Source: Pelagimonas sp. (lineage in GTDB: Bacteria; Pseudomonadota; Alphaproteobacteria; Rhodobacterales; Rhodobacteraceae). From it: a stretch of DNA of 64,000 nucleotides. The notes beneath the pieces were generated by a model. It was not told where the DNA came from and ran no database searches. It saw only the letters and a program-made list of their open reading frames with translations. Position 1 is the stretch's first letter. Each line of letters opens with the position of its first letter. A program made the translations under genes and the position numbers. Location of the stretch: the NCBI GenBank assembly GCA_025210265.1, contig JAOASD010000005.1, positions 124,001 to 188,000 of the forward strand, in the 5' to 3' direction. This document shows positions 35,404 to 45,056 of the stretch, piece after piece.

Positions 35404-37704
35404 TCAAACCTCCTGCACCTTTTCCACCCCGGCCCCAGCCGTCGGGCTGAGCGGCAGGGTCACAACCGCCATCGCGCCCGCATGGGCCTCTGGCGCAAAT
35501 TTTTCAGCATCTTCCAGCGACAGCGTGCCGCCATGCTCTTCGATGATCTTTTTCACGATCGGCAAGCCCAGCCCGGTGCCGCTGTCACGGGTGGTGACGT
35601 AGGGCTCGAACAGGCGGGCGCGGTCTTCGGGCAGACCGATGCCATTGTCCATGATACGGATCCGGGCGGTGCCCTCATCCGTCAGCGCCAGCGAGACGCG
35701 GATTTCCGGGGCGAACCCCTCGGGCGCGCCTTTTTCTGTCAGGCTTTCAATCGCTTCGCCTGCGTTTTTGATCAGGTTGGTCAGGGCCTGACCGATCATG
35801 GTCGCGTCCAGTTCCGCGGGCATCGCGCTGCCCGGCAGATCGGTGACAAAGCGCACATCCGGCTGGCCGGTTTCCTGCAGCAGCACCGCGCCGCGCAGCA
35901 GATCGCCCAGATCTTCGGGCTTGCGCTCGGGTTCCGGCATCCGCGCGAATTTCGAGAACTCGTCAACGATGCGGCGCAGATCGCCGGTCTGGCGCACGAT
36001 CACGCCGGTCATGTCGGTCAGTTTCTGCGCGTCGCCTTCCTCAAGCTGACGGGCGAATTTGCGCTGGATGCGCTCGGCCGACAGCTGGATCGGGGTCAGC
36101 GGGTTTTTGATCTCATGGGCGATGCGGCGGGCCACGTCGCCCCAGGCGGCCATGCGCTGCGCGCTGACCAGAGTGGTCACATCGTCAAAGGCAACCACAT
36201 ATCCCTCAAGGCTGCCATCCTCGCGCCGCCGCGTAGACAGGCGCACCAGCAGATGTTCCAGCATCCCCTCGCGGCTGACCTTGATTTCTTCCTGCACGAC
36301 CTCGCGCGCCTCGTTGACCATCCGGTCAAACAACGCGCCAAATTCGGGCACAGCCACGGAAATCGGATCGCTGCGATGGGTTTCATGCCAGCCCAGCAGC
36401 CGTTCCGCCGAGCGGTTCACAAAGGTCACCTTGCCCTCGGTATCCAGCCCAACAACCCCCGAGGTCACCGACCCCAGAACCGAGTCAAACAACCGCTGGC
36501 GGCGTTCAATCTGGCGGGTGTTGTCCAGCAGGGTTTCGCGCTGGCCTTTCAACTGCCGGGTCATCTGGTTGAAATAGCGCCCGAGCATGGCGATTTCGTC
36601 ATCGCCCTCTTCCTCGGTGACCTGCACATCCAGATCCCCGGCACCGACCATCTGCGCCGCACCCGCAAGACGCCCCACCGGGCGGCTGAGGCGTTCGGCA
36701 AACCAGAGACCCGCAAAGGTCGCCGCCAAAATCAACAGCAGCGCAAAGCCAAGATAAAGCAGCGCAAAATCGAACAGGCGGCGGCCGCGCTCGGTTTCCT
36801 GCTGCTGGTAAAACCGCGCAGTTTCCTGGGTTTCATCCAGCAGGGTCAGCAGGCGGCCATCCACCTCGCGGCTGATATAAAGATAGCTGTCGGCAAACGT
36901 GGTCAGCGGAATCAGCGCGCGCAATTCGTTGCGCTCCCAATCGGGGATCAAAACCGGCGTACCGGCCTCAGCCGCGCTAAAATCCACCGCAGAAGGTCTA
37001 ATGTAATCAAATAGATACGACCCTTCGCCGCGGGCCTGCAATTCCCCGTCCGATCCAATCACAAAGGCTTCGGACAGGCCGCGCTGGATCTGCGCCTGCC
37101 CATCCGCCAGCAATTCGCGCAGCGACAGGCTGGGGTTCAGCAGCAGCAAGCGGCGGCTTTGGTTCAGAAAGCTGGCCAGCGACTCGCTGTCCTGCGCCAT
37201 GCCCGCGCGCTGATCTTCTTCATAGGCCTCAGCCGCGGCAAGGGAGGCCCCCACCACGTTCTGCACCCGGCTAGAAAACCAGGTTTCAAGGCCGATATTG
37301 ATGGTGATCACCGCAAACACCGCCACAGTGATCGCAGGCAGCAGTGCCATCAGCGCAAAGGCCCCGGTCAGGCGCAAATGCAGGCGCGACCCCGCCGATT
37401 GCGCGCGCCGCGCCGACACCATGCGCACCACGCGGCCCAGCACCAGCGCCGCCAGCAGCAGAACATAGACAAGATCCGCCAGAAAGATCAGCCGCAGGCC
37501 CATCTGTGTCCCGCGCCCACTGTCCAGCGGGCCGAGCACAAGGAATGTCGCCACTGCCAGAAGAGGCCCCAGCGCCACCAGCGTCAGGGTCATGGCGTTT
37601 TGCACGCTGCGCCGCCTGCGCAGCCGCATCATCCGCGCCCATATCCCGTTGGCACCGCTGCGCGCGATGCCTCCGCCCGGAACAGACCGTGTTCCTGTGG
37701 CCAC
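35404..37704 (-). CDS. ntrY: Sensor histidine kinase NtrY
   Basis: A membrane-bound kinase of about 766 residues. Three or more helices lie in the first 150 residues, followed by a periplasmic domain, a further helix, HAMP (LSRPVGRLAGAAQMVGAGDLD), a PAS domain (LDTEGKVTFVNRSAERLLG), the phosphorylation motif RRIAHEIKNPLTPIQLSAE, and the ATPase boxes NLIKNAGEAIE, DNGIGLP and GTGLGLPIVKKI. GTG at 37704 has GAGGG six bases upstream and is preferred. TTG at 37710 is the alternative. It senses an unknown signal linked to nitrogen or redox state. Confidence 0.93.
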   Translation of the reverse strand: MATGTRSVPGGGIARSGANGIWARMMRLRRRRSVQNAMTLTLVALGPLLAVATFLVLGPLDSGRGTQMGLRLIFLADLVYVLLLAALVLGRVVRMVSARRAQSAGSRLHLRLTGAFALMALLPAITVAVFAVITINIGLETWFSSRVQNVVGASLAAAEAYEEDQRAGMAQDSESLASFLNQSRRLLLLNPSLSLRELLADGQAQIQRGLSEAFVIGSDGELQARGEGSYLFDYIRPSAVDFSAAEAGTPVLIPDWERNELRALIPLTTFADSYLYISREVDGRLLTLLDETQETARFYQQQETERGRRLFDFALLYLGFALLLILAATFAGLWFAERLSRPVGRLAGAAQMVGAGDLDVQVTEEEGDDEIAMLGRYFNQMTRQLKGQRETLLDNTRQIERRQRLFDSVLGSVTSGVVGLDTEGKVTFVNRSAERLLGWHETHRSDPISVAVPEFGALFDRMVNEAREVVQEEIKVSREGMLEHLLVRLSTRRREDGSLEGYVVAFDDVTTLVSAQRMAAWGDVARRIAHEIKNPLTPIQLSAERIQRKFARQLEEGDAQKLTDMTGVIVRQTGDLRRIVDEFSKFARMPEPERKPEDLGDLLRGAVLLQETGQPDVRFVTDLPGSAMPAELDATMIGQALTNLIKNAGEAIESLTEKGAPEGFAPEIRVSLALTDEGTARIRIMDNGIGLPEDRARLFEPYVTTRDSGTGLGLPIVKKIIEEHGGTLSLEDAEKFAPEAHAGAMAVVTLPLSPTAGAGVEKVQEV

Positions 37705-37727
37705 AGCCAACCCTCACAAATTCATGC

Positions 37728-37751
37728 TGCAGGTTGTGTGCCACACCTGCA
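37728..37751. promoter_or_regulatory. Inverted repeat upstream of ntrY
   Basis: TGCAGGT-N10-ACCTGCA, a 7-bp-arm palindrome 24 bases before the ntrY start codon. It resembles a dimeric regulator operator, perhaps for NtrC, whose Rhodobacter sites are only loosely conserved. A nearby hairpin GCCACA-GTTA-TGTGGC (37807-37822) lies just beyond the ntrC stop. Confidence 0.4.
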
Positions 37752-37826
37752 ACGACCGCCATATTTCGTGGTCTTTCCCCAAATCACCCAAGATGATGGC
37801 AGGGGTGCCACAGTTATGTGGCCCTT

Positions 37827-39197
37827 TTACATCAATTTGCGACGCCGTGTCACGCGAATATCCAGATCGGTGATCTTCTTACGCAGAGTATTGCGGTTGA
37901 TTCCCAAAAGATCGGCACATTTTGCCTGATTCCCACCGGTTGCCTCCAGGGCGATCTCGATCAGCGGGGCTTCGACTTCGCGCAGGATCCGCCCATACAG
38001 GCCCGGAGGCGGCAGCATCGCGCCATGCAGGTCGAAATAGCGCCGCAGATGGCGCGCGACCGAGGCCCCCAGCTTGTCGCTTTCCCCGCCCTGCAGGATC
38101 GGCCCGGTGGCGGGTTGATTGCCCAGCACGGCCTCGACCTCGGCACGGGTGATTTCTTCGGCGCGGCTGGTCAGGGACAGACGGCGCAGCGCGTTTTCCA
38201 GCTGGCGCACATTGCCGGGCCAGGAATAGACGCGCAGCAATTCGGCAGCCTCGTCAGACAGCCAGCGGCGCGGCGCACCTTCGCGTTCGCTGCGGGCCAG
38301 GAAATGATCGGTCAGCAGGGCGATGTCTTCGACCCGCTCGCGCAGCGAGGGCACGGCAATCGCCGCGCCATCCAGCCGGTAAAACAGATCCTGGCGCACC
38401 TTGCCCTGATCCATCAGCTGTTCCGGCGCATATTGCGACGTTGCCATAAAGCGGGGCGCGTGATCGCCGGGGCTGTCCATCATGCGGACAATCCGAGCCT
38501 GCACCTCGTCGCTGACATCCGCGATTTCGTCGATCAAAAGCGTGCCGCCGCGCACCCGAGCCAACACCCGCGCGGGCCCTTCCAGATCGGCCAGATCCCC
38601 CCCAGTCACCGTGACAAAGGGCATGTTGCGCCGGTCGGAAAAGTCGTGGATCGCCCGCGCGATCAGGCTTTTGCCCGTGCCGGATTCCCCGGTGATCAGC
38701 ACCGGCAGATCCGTGTTCATCACCCGCGCCACCAAACGGTACAGAGCCTGCATCGCCGGGGTTTTCCCAACCAAGGGCAATTCTTCGGGCGCATCGGCCC
38801 CAATGGCGGGCGTGTCCGGCGCGCGGGTCGGACGCCGGTTTTCCAGCGCCTTGGCCGTGCGCTTCATCAGATCGGGCAGGTCAAACGGTTTGGGCAGGTA
38901 ATCATAGGCCTCGGCCTCGGCGGCCTGAATGGCGGTCATGATCGTATTCTGCGCGCTGATCACGATGACAGGCAGTTCCGGGCGTTCCTGCGAGATCTTG
39001 GGCAGCATTTCCAGCCCGTTGCCATCGGGCATGACCACATCGCTGATCACCACGTCGCCTTTGCCTTCGCCCACCCAGCGCATCAGGGTGGTCAGGCTGG
39101 ACGTGGCGTGGACCTTGCACCCGGCCCGCGTCAGCGCCTGCGTCAGAACGGTGCGGATCGTGCGGTCATCATCAGCAACAAGGATCGTGCCATCCAT
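37827..39197 (-). CDS. ntrC: Nitrogen regulator NtrC, Rhodobacter type
   Basis: A 456-residue response regulator for nitrogen limitation. The receiver domain starts [15 protein letters not shown], with phospho-acceptor Asp in [14 protein letters not shown]+ Walker A is GESGTGKS and Walker B is LLIDEIAD. The C-terminal Fis-type HTH is [20 protein letters not shown]. The GAFTGA loop is deleted: the sequence runs from [13 protein letters not shown] straight to [11 protein letters not shown]. This matches the sigma70-dependent NtrC of Rhodobacter rather than the sigma54 type. Confidence 0.94.
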   Translation of the reverse strand: MDGTILVADDDRTIRTVLTQALTRAGCKVHATSSLTTLMRWVGEGKGDVVISDVVMPDGNGLEMLPKISQERPELPVIVISAQNTIMTAIQAAEAEAYDYLPKPFDLPDLMKRTAKALENRRPTRAPDTPAIGADAPEELPLVGKTPAMQALYRLVARVMNTDLPVLITGESGTGKSLIARAIHDFSDRRNMPFVTVTGGDLADLEGPARVLARVRGGTLLIDEIADVSDEVQARIVRMMDSPGDHAPRFMATSQYAPEQLMDQGKVRQDLFYRLDGAAIAVPSLRERVEDIALLTDHFLARSEREGAPRRWLSDEAAELLRVYSWPGNVRQLENALRRLSLTSRAEEITRAEVEAVLGNQPATGPILQGGESDKLGASVARHLRRYFDLHGAMLPPPGLYGRILREVEAPLIEIALEATGGNQAKCADLLGINRNTLRKKITDLDIRVTRRRKLM

Positions 39198-39218
39198 GGC
39201 GGGAACTCCTTTTGATCG

Positions 39219-40310
39219 TTAGATCGGTTTCAACATCTGCCCCGCGCCGGTGTCGCGTGGCAAAGAAATGCGGAACACAGTGCGGCCGGGCACACTGTCC
39301 ACAGAAATCCAGCCATCCAGATCAGAGATGATCTTGCTGACCAGCGCCAACCCCAGCCCGGTGCCGTTTTCCCGACCCGAGACAAAGGGGTCAAAGATAT
39401 CGCCTTTGATGTCTTCGGGCAGGCCCGGCCCATCATCAACGATCTCGATCTGCAGGGGCAGCGACTGGCCCGCCCCATCGGCGCGGCGCAAACGGAAGCT
39501 GTGTTCGTAATAGGTGCGCAGACGGATCGTCCCGCCCGCAATCGGGTCGGCCGCCTCAGACGCGTTTTTCAACAGGTTCAGGACCACCTGCAGCAACTGA
39601 TCCGGGTCACCCAGCGCCATCGGCAGCGATGGGTCATATTCCTCGACAATCCGCATATGCGCCCCAACCCCCAACAGGGTCGAGCGCCGCGCCCGGTCCA
39701 GCACATCATGCAGATTGACCGGCTGGCGTTCCGGGGCCGAAAGATTGCCGAACTGTTCCACCTGCTCCAGCAGTTTGACGATGCGCCGGGTTTCCTCGAC
39801 GATCAGATCGGTAAATTCCAGATCCTCCGGGGACAGGCTCATGGACAGCAGTTGCGCGGCCCCGGTGATCCCCGCCAGCGGGTTCTTGATTTCATGGGCC
39901 AGCATTTCGGCCATGCCAATGGCGGATTTGGCGGCGGATTTCACGCTGTGGCTTTGGGTCATGCGCCCGGCCAGCTCACGCGGGGAAATCAGCATGATCA
40001 TCCAGCCAGGACGTCCCTGCAGCGGCGCGATCTGCAGGTTGCAGACCAGCGGCGCGCGCGATCCCGTCCCCACATCCACATCATTCACAAAGAGCGGAGT
40101 GCCCTGTTCGCGCGCCCGCGCCAGGCTGGCCTCCAGCGGGTCATCCACAGCCAGCCTGTCCCAGATCGGCTGCCCCCGCAGCCATTTGGCCGAATTGTTC
40201 AAAAACCCTTCGGCGGCGGGGTTCAGATCGCCAATCCGTTCTTCCGGGTCGATCAGCAAAGCCGGCACCGGCAACGAAGACCAGATGCTCATATCCAGAT
40301 CATCGTTCAT
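39219..40310 (-). CDS. ntrB: Nitrogen sensor histidine kinase NtrB
   Basis: A 363-residue soluble kinase. An N-terminal PAS domain (LLIDPEERIGDLNPAAEGFL) is followed by the H-box MLAHEIKNPLAGITGAAQLL and the ATPase boxes LLKNASEAA, DDGPGLP and GTGLGLALVSKII. It phosphorylates NtrC under control of PII proteins, none of which are encoded in the window. It overlaps the dusB stop by four bases, and ntrC starts 21 bp downstream. Confidence 0.95.
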   Translation of the reverse strand: MNDDLDMSIWSSLPVPALLIDPEERIGDLNPAAEGFLNNSAKWLRGQPIWDRLAVDDPLEASLARAREQGTPLFVNDVDVGTGSRAPLVCNLQIAPLQGRPGWMIMLISPRELAGRMTQSHSVKSAAKSAIGMAEMLAHEIKNPLAGITGAAQLLSMSLSPEDLEFTDLIVEETRRIVKLLEQVEQFGNLSAPERQPVNLHDVLDRARRSTLLGVGAHMRIVEEYDPSLPMALGDPDQLLQVVLNLLKNASEAADPIAGGTIRLRTYYEHSFRLRRADGAGQSLPLQIEIVDDGPGLPEDIKGDIFDPFVSGRENGTGLGLALVSKIISDLDGWISVDSVPGRTVFRISLPRDTGAGQMLKPI

Positions 40311-41299
40311 GCCACATCTCCCTCGGGCTGGGGACGTTCCGACAGGGCCTCTGGCAAAAGAGAGAGCACCCTGGCCGGGTCTTTTTCAGTGAGGATCGCC
40401 TGGCGCAGCACCGCAGGCGTCAGGGCCCGATCCATGTACCACCCCAGATGTTTGCGCGCGACGCGGTTGCCCAACGTGGTGCCGTAAAACGCCAGCATGG
40501 CTTCGTAATGGGCGCAGACCATATCGGCCAGAGCAGAGCCCGTGGGGATCTGCGGCGCAGATGCGCCATATAAATCCGCGGCGATCTGTGCCAGCCGCCA
40601 GGGCGCGCCCTGCGCCCCGCGCCCGACCATCACGCCCTGCGCGCCGGACTGGTCCAACGCCCTGCGCGCGCTGCTGCTGTCCACGATGTCTCCATTCGCC
40701 ACAACCGGGATCGACACGGCGTCACAGACATTGCGGATCGCCCCCCAATCCGCGCGCCCCTTATAGAACTGCGCCCGCGTGCGACCATGGATCACCACCA
40801 TGCGCACCCCGGCCTGTTCCGCCCGTGCCGCCAGATCGGCGGCATTCAGGCAGGTATCGTCCCAGCCCAGCCGGGTTTTCAGCGTCACCGGCACCTTGAC
40901 CGCCGCCACGACGGCCTCGATCAGGCGCAGCGCGTGATCCGGCACCTGCATCAGCGCCGAGCCCGACCAGCCCCCGGTAACCTTTTTCGCCGGGCAGCCC
41001 ATGTTGATGTCGATCACCCGCGCGCCCAGGCTTTCGACCATGCGGGCGGCTTCGGCCATGGGGCCGGGTTCGCGCCCCGCAATCTGGACGCTGGTGTTTT
41101 CCACATGCATCCCCAGCTCGGCCTTTTCACGGGTGCCGGGGCGCGCGGTCAGAAATTCGCCGCTGGCGATCATTTCCGACACCACCTGCCCTGCCCCAAA
41201 AGAGCTGACCAGATTGCGAAACGGCAAATCGGTGATTCCCGCCAGCGGTGCCAGCAGAACCGGAGGGTTAATGACATGTTGTCCGAGACTCAGGCTCAA
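40307..41299 (-). CDS. dusB: tRNA-dihydrouridine synthase DusB / NifR3 (TTG start)
   Basis: FMN-dependent enzyme that reduces uridines in the tRNA D-loop, and first gene of the ntrBC operon, where it was historically called nifR3. The 330-residue protein begins LSLGQHVINPPVLLAPLAGITD and has the catalytic Cys in INMGCPAKKVTGG and the FMN-phosphate region VVANGDI. TTG at 41299 has AAGGA eight bases upstream. The longer open frame to 41434 lacks family similarity. The 3' arm of a 12-bp inverted repeat ends exactly at that Shine-Dalgarno sequence. Confidence 0.93.
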   Translation of the reverse strand: MSLSLGQHVINPPVLLAPLAGITDLPFRNLVSSFGAGQVVSEMIASGEFLTARPGTREKAELGMHVENTSVQIAGREPGPMAEAARMVESLGARVIDINMGCPAKKVTGGWSGSALMQVPDHALRLIEAVVAAVKVPVTLKTRLGWDDTCLNAADLAARAEQAGVRMVVIHGRTRAQFYKGRADWGAIRNVCDAVSIPVVANGDIVDSSSARRALDQSGAQGVMVGRGAQGAPWRLAQIAADLYGASAPQIPTGSALADMVCAHYEAMLAFYGTTLGNRVARKHLGWYMDRALTPAVLRQAILTEKDPARVLSLLPEALSERPQPEGDVA

Positions 41300-41310
41300 A
41301 CGCTTATTCC

Positions 41311-41399
41311 TTGTGCAGTTGATACTGGCGTAGCAATCGCCCAATCGGGCATCAATCTTTCCGACCCATTTTGCAGGTGCAGAAAAGTCAACTGCACAA
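41311..41399 (-). promoter_or_regulatory. 12-bp inverted repeat in the dusB-ntrBC leader
   Basis: TTGTGCAGTTGA at 41311-41322 and TCAACTGCACAA at 41388-41399 are perfect reverse complements, 65 bp apart. On the dusB transcript the second arm runs into the Shine-Dalgarno sequence (CACAAGGA). The repeat could act as a long-range RNA stem or as a pair of operator sites. Confidence 0.6.
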
Positions 41400-41508
41400 A
41401 AAATAGGCACGCCCCAAGGAACGCCCTGCCACATTGCACGTCACGCGCGCAAGCCCTAGGAAAGAAGCGCCCGCCACGCAGGCGCGGCGTCAACAGAGAG
41501 CGCACCGA

Positions 41509-42651
41509 ATGAGCACAGCCGCCGTGATCGTTGCCGCAGGGCGTGGCCGCCGCGCCGGAGGCCCGCTGCCAAAGCAATGGCAGACCCTGCTGGGCGAACC
41601 GGTTGCCCGCCACAGTTTGCGCGCCTTTGCCCATCTGGATCAGGTGGTTATGGTGATCCACCCCGATGATAGCGATCTGGCCAAAGCCGCCGCCGCCGGG
41701 ATGAATGTCACCTTTGTGCATGGCGCTGACAGCCGCGCGGGATCGGTGCGCGCCGGGCTGGCCGCGCTGGCCGATAGCCCCTCCCGCCCGGATAAGGTGC
41801 TGATCCATGATGTGGCCCGCGCCACCACCCCGCGCCGGGTGATCGACGATGTTGTGGCGGCGCTGGACAGCGCACGGGGCGCGGCCCCTGCCCTGCCCGT
41901 GACGGATGCGCTGTGGACCGGGGCGCAGGGCCGTGTCACCGGCACACAGGACCGCGACGGCCTGTTTCGCGCCCAGACTCCGCAGGGCTTTCGCTTTGAC
42001 GCGATCTGGTCGGCGCATCTGGATTTCCCCCGCGACGCTGCTGATGACGTGGAAATCGCGCGGCTGGTCGGGCTGGACGTTGCAATCGTTCCGGGCGATG
42101 AGGCAAACCTGAAAATCACCGCGCCCGAGGATTTCGCTCGGGCCGAGACACTGCTGCAGGAGCGCGCAAAAATGGATATCCGATTGGGCAATGGCTATGA
42201 CGTACATGCCTTTGAGCCGGGCAATGCGGTGATCCTGTGCGGCGTGGAAATCCCCCATGACCGCAAGTTGAAAGGCCATTCCGATGCGGATGTCGGGATG
42301 CACGCCCTGACCGATGCGATTTACGGCGCGCTGGCCGAGGGCGATATTGGCCGCCACTTCCCACCCAGCGATCCGCAGTGGAAAGGTGCCGCGTCCGAGA
42401 TCTTTCTGCGCCATGCCGCCGAGCTGGCCCGCGCGCGCGGCTTTGCCATTTCCAATGTCGATGTCACCCTGATCTGCGAACGCCCCAAGGTCGGCCCCCA
42501 TGCGGGCGCGATGATGCAGGCACTGGCCGAAATCATGGGGATCGACGCGGACCGGGTTTCGGTCAAGGCGACCACATCCGAACGGCTGGGCTTTACGGGC
42601 CGCGAAGAGGGCATTGCCTCTATCGCAACGGCCACTCTGGTAAAGGTGTAA
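41509..42651 (+). CDS. ispDF: Bifunctional IspD/IspF isoprenoid biosynthesis enzyme
   Basis: A 380-residue fusion doing two steps of the MEP pathway: 4-diphosphocytidyl-methylerythritol synthesis (IspD) and cyclisation to methylerythritol cyclodiphosphate (IspF). The IspD part (about 1-220) starts [21 protein letters not shown], the CTP-binding loop. The IspF part begins [14 protein letters not shown] with zinc ligands Asp and His, then [19 protein letters not shown] 41509 starts the first strand. An open extension upstream to 41434 is not needed. Fusion is common in alphaproteobacteria. Confidence 0.96.
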   Translation: MSTAAVIVAAGRGRRAGGPLPKQWQTLLGEPVARHSLRAFAHLDQVVMVIHPDDSDLAKAAAAGMNVTFVHGADSRAGSVRAGLAALADSPSRPDKVLIHDVARATTPRRVIDDVVAALDSARGAAPALPVTDALWTGAQGRVTGTQDRDGLFRAQTPQGFRFDAIWSAHLDFPRDAADDVEIARLVGLDVAIVPGDEANLKITAPEDFARAETLLQERAKMDIRLGNGYDVHAFEPGNAVILCGVEIPHDRKLKGHSDADVGMHALTDAIYGALAEGDIGRHFPPSDPQWKGAASEIFLRHAAELARARGFAISNVDVTLICERPKVGPHAGAMMQALAEIMGIDADRVSVKATTSERLGFTGREEGIASIATATLVKV

Positions 42652-42654
42652 GCC

Positions 42655-43143
42655 ATGCTGAAACTTGTCGCGTCTTTCTTTGGCTCTGGCTATCTGCGCC
42701 CGGCGCCGGGCACCTGGGGGTCGCTGGCCGCCCTGCCCGCCGCCTATCTGATCCATGTGATCGGGGGCTTTCCCCTGCTGATCGTCGCCACGGGGCTGGT
42801 CTTTGCCCTGGGCTGGTACGCCACAGCCGAGGTCACGCGCGGACAAACCGATCACGACCCGTCCTGGATTGTGATCGACGAGGTGGCCGGCATGTGGATC
42901 GCCCTGTTCCCTGTGTCCTATGGCGCGGGCATGATGGGGATCGAAGTCACGCGGCTTTGGCCCGGCTGGGTCGCGGGGTTCCTGTTCTTCCGCCTGTTCG
43001 ACATCACCAAACCCTGGATCATCGGCAAGGCCGACCGCATGGGCACCGCGCTGGGTGTGATGCTGGATGATGTGTTTGCCGGGGTGTTTGCGGCGCTGTG
43101 CAGCATCGCGCTGGCCGCGCTTTATCACGGGTGGTTCATGTGA
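42655..43143 (+). CDS. pgpA: Phosphatidylglycerophosphatase A
   Basis: Removes phosphate from phosphatidylglycerol phosphate to make phosphatidylglycerol in the inner membrane. The 162-residue protein has the PgpA motifs SGYLRPAPGTWGSLAALP, DHDPSWIVIDEVAGMW (catalytic acidic residues) and FRLFDITKPWIIG, with about four membrane segments. It starts three bases after ispDF and its stop overlaps the following GTG start. Confidence 0.94.
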   Translation: MLKLVASFFGSGYLRPAPGTWGSLAALPAAYLIHVIGGFPLLIVATGLVFALGWYATAEVTRGQTDHDPSWIVIDEVAGMWIALFPVSYGAGMMGIEVTRLWPGWVAGFLFFRLFDITKPWIIGKADRMGTALGVMLDDVFAGVFAALCSIALAALYHGWFM

Positions 43144-43619
43144 GCGCGCTGGCAGAACAAATCCTGCAGCGCGCCAAGGCGCTTGGCTGGACCGTGACCT
43201 GTGCCGAAAGCTGCACCGGCGGCAAGGTTGCTGCCGCGCTCACCGATATTGCGGGCAGCTCGGCAATCTTTCAGCACGGCTTTGTCACCTATGCCAATGA
43301 GGCCAAGGCCGAGATGCTGGGTGTGCGGCCCGACACGCTCGCCCGCCATGGCGCGGTGTCCGAAGAGGTCGCCCGCGAAATGGCACAGGGGGCCATGCAG
43401 GCAGCCAACGCCCAGATCGCCGTGGCCATCAGCGGCATCGCAGGCCCCGGCGGGTCAGAGCACAAACCCGAAGGCCGGGTCTGCTATGCGCTGGCCGCGC
43501 CGACAGGTATAATCAGCGAAACCGTGGAACATGGCGCATTGGGCCGCGCCCAGGTCCGCGCCGCCGCAACAGAACACGCGCTGCGCCTGATCCGGGGCGC
43601 ATTGAACAGCACCAGCTGA
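43140..43619 (+). CDS. CinA C-terminal-domain nicotinamide-nucleotide amidase (GTG start)
   Basis: A 159-residue protein corresponding to the stand-alone CinA C-terminal domain (PncC), which deamidates nicotinamide mononucleotide. Motifs are CAESCTGGKVAAALTDIAGSS, with a catalytic Ser, and VAISGIAGPGG. GTG at 43140 overlaps the pgpA stop (GTGA). An ATG at 43098 inside pgpA is in frame but too early. The ispDF-pgpA-cinA order is typical of Rhodobacteraceae. Confidence 0.92.
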   Translation: MSALAEQILQRAKALGWTVTCAESCTGGKVAAALTDIAGSSAIFQHGFVTYANEAKAEMLGVRPDTLARHGAVSEEVAREMAQGAMQAANAQIAVAISGIAGPGGSEHKPEGRVCYALAAPTGIISETVEHGALGRAQVRAAATEHALRLIRGALNSTS

Positions 43620-43651
43620 AAAAAGATGCCCCCAGAACACGCGTGATGCCT

Positions 43652-43685
43652 TAAAATTAAGCGATATGATAACGCCTTAATTTTA
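43652..43685. terminator. AT-rich inverted repeat between cinA and amtB
   Basis: TAAAATTAAG (43652-43661) and CTTAATTTTA (43676-43685) are perfect reverse complements around a 14-base spacer, in a strikingly AT-rich island of an otherwise GC-rich window. It could end the ispDF-pgpA-cinA transcript or be an operator for amtB, which starts 149 bp further on. Confidence 0.4.
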
Positions 43686-43833
43686 GGATTAATCACACCT
43701 CAGCGACTAATTTTTAAGCAATAACCAAACTGCCTTCATTTTCCGCAGCCTCAATTTCAATTGCTTCTTTTTTCCGCAGATGAATCCCGGTTTGACCAGC
43801 GTCAACGGATCGGAAATCGGAAGGAACGGGACA

Positions 43834-45033
43834 ATGAACGGAGCGGATACCGCCTGGATCATCGTGGCAACAGCATTGGTGCTGTTCATGACTTTGCCGG
43901 GGCTGGCGCTGTTTTACGGCGGGCTGGTGCGGGCGCGAAATGTGCTGAGCGTGTTTATGCACTGCTATGCGATTGCCTGTTTGATGAGCGTATTGTGGCT
44001 GGCCTTTGGCTATTCCATCGCCTTTGGCAGCGGCACAAGCGGGTTTTGGGGCGGTCTGGACAAGGCCTTCCTGAGCGGCGTCACAGCGGACAGCCTGTCT
44101 GGCACCCTGCCCGAAGTGCTGTTCTTTGCCTTTCAGATGACCTTTGCCATCATCACCCCGGCGCTGATCGTGGGGGCCTATGTGGAACGCGTGGGCTTTG
44201 GCTTTGTCATGGTGTTTTCGGGGCTGTGGATGCTGCTGTGCTATGCGCCGGTGGTGCATTGGATCTGGGGCGGCGGGTTCCTGGCCGATGGCGGGATCTT
44301 TGGTGATACTGGGGTAAAGGATTTTGCTGGCGGTATCGTGGTGCATGAAACTGCGGGTCTGGCCGCGTTGATCATCGCCATGTTCCTGGGACCGCGCAAA
44401 AACCAGACCACCCCGCCGCATAATCCCGGCTATGTCATGATTGGTGCCGCGATGCTGTGGGTTGGTTGGTTCGGCTTTAACGGCGGGTCGCAGCTGGCTG
44501 CCGATGGCGGTGCTGCACTGGCGCTGACCGTAACGCATATTTCTGCTGCAACCGCGTCGCTGACCTGGGCGCTGTGGGAAAAGATCAAGTTCGGCAAGGC
44601 CTCGCTGGTGGGTCTGGTGACGGGCACGATTGCGGGCCTGGCGTCGATCACCCCGGCTTCGGGCTTTGTCGGCCCGATCGAGGCGCTGATCATCGGGGCC
44701 GTGGCCGGTGTGCTATGTCAGGAAGCCGTCAACCTAATCCGCAACACGCTGAAGATCGACGACACGCTGGATGTGTTCGCGGTACATGGTGTGGGCGGCA
44801 TCTTTGGCACCATCATGATCGCGGTCTTTGCCTCGCTGGGATTTGAGACCGGCGGGTCGTGGGCGGCGCAGCTGGGTGGTCTGGCGATCGTCGGGATCTT
44901 CACTACAGTGGTGACAGTTGTTCTGATCTATGTGGTCAAGGCGATCACCCCACTGCGAGTGGATGCCGAGACAGAGGTGAACGGTCTGGACATCACGGTG
45001 CATGGTGAGCGCGCCTATGATCACAACAGCTGA
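43834..45033 (+). CDS. amtB: Ammonium transporter AmtB
   Basis: A 399-residue, eleven-helix ammonium channel. It has the family start GALFYGGLVRARNVLS-like segment (LALFYGGLVRARN), the two pore histidines in VVHETAGLAAL and AVHGVGGIFGT, and a C-terminal tail ending HGERAYD, the site where PII (GlnK) binds. ATG 43834 has AAGGAA upstream. No glnK gene is adjacent, which differs from the usual glnK-amtB operon. An in-frame ATG at 43780 is less likely. Confidence 0.94.
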   Translation: MNGADTAWIIVATALVLFMTLPGLALFYGGLVRARNVLSVFMHCYAIACLMSVLWLAFGYSIAFGSGTSGFWGGLDKAFLSGVTADSLSGTLPEVLFFAFQMTFAIITPALIVGAYVERVGFGFVMVFSGLWMLLCYAPVVHWIWGGGFLADGGIFGDTGVKDFAGGIVVHETAGLAALIIAMFLGPRKNQTTPPHNPGYVMIGAAMLWVGWFGFNGGSQLAADGGAALALTVTHISAATASLTWALWEKIKFGKASLVGLVTGTIAGLASITPASGFVGPIEALIIGAVAGVLCQEAVNLIRNTLKIDDTLDVFAVHGVGGIFGTIMIAVFASLGFETGGSWAAQLGGLAIVGIFTTVVTVVLIYVVKAITPLRVDAETEVNGLDITVHGERAYDHNS

Positions 45034-45056
45034 TCTTTGGTTGTGATTGACAGAGA

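Noticed and set aside
41296-43128. 610-codon frame on the minus strand over ispDF and pgpA
   Set aside because: Shadow of three well-supported plus-strand genes. The translation is His/Gln/Gly-rich with no family signature.
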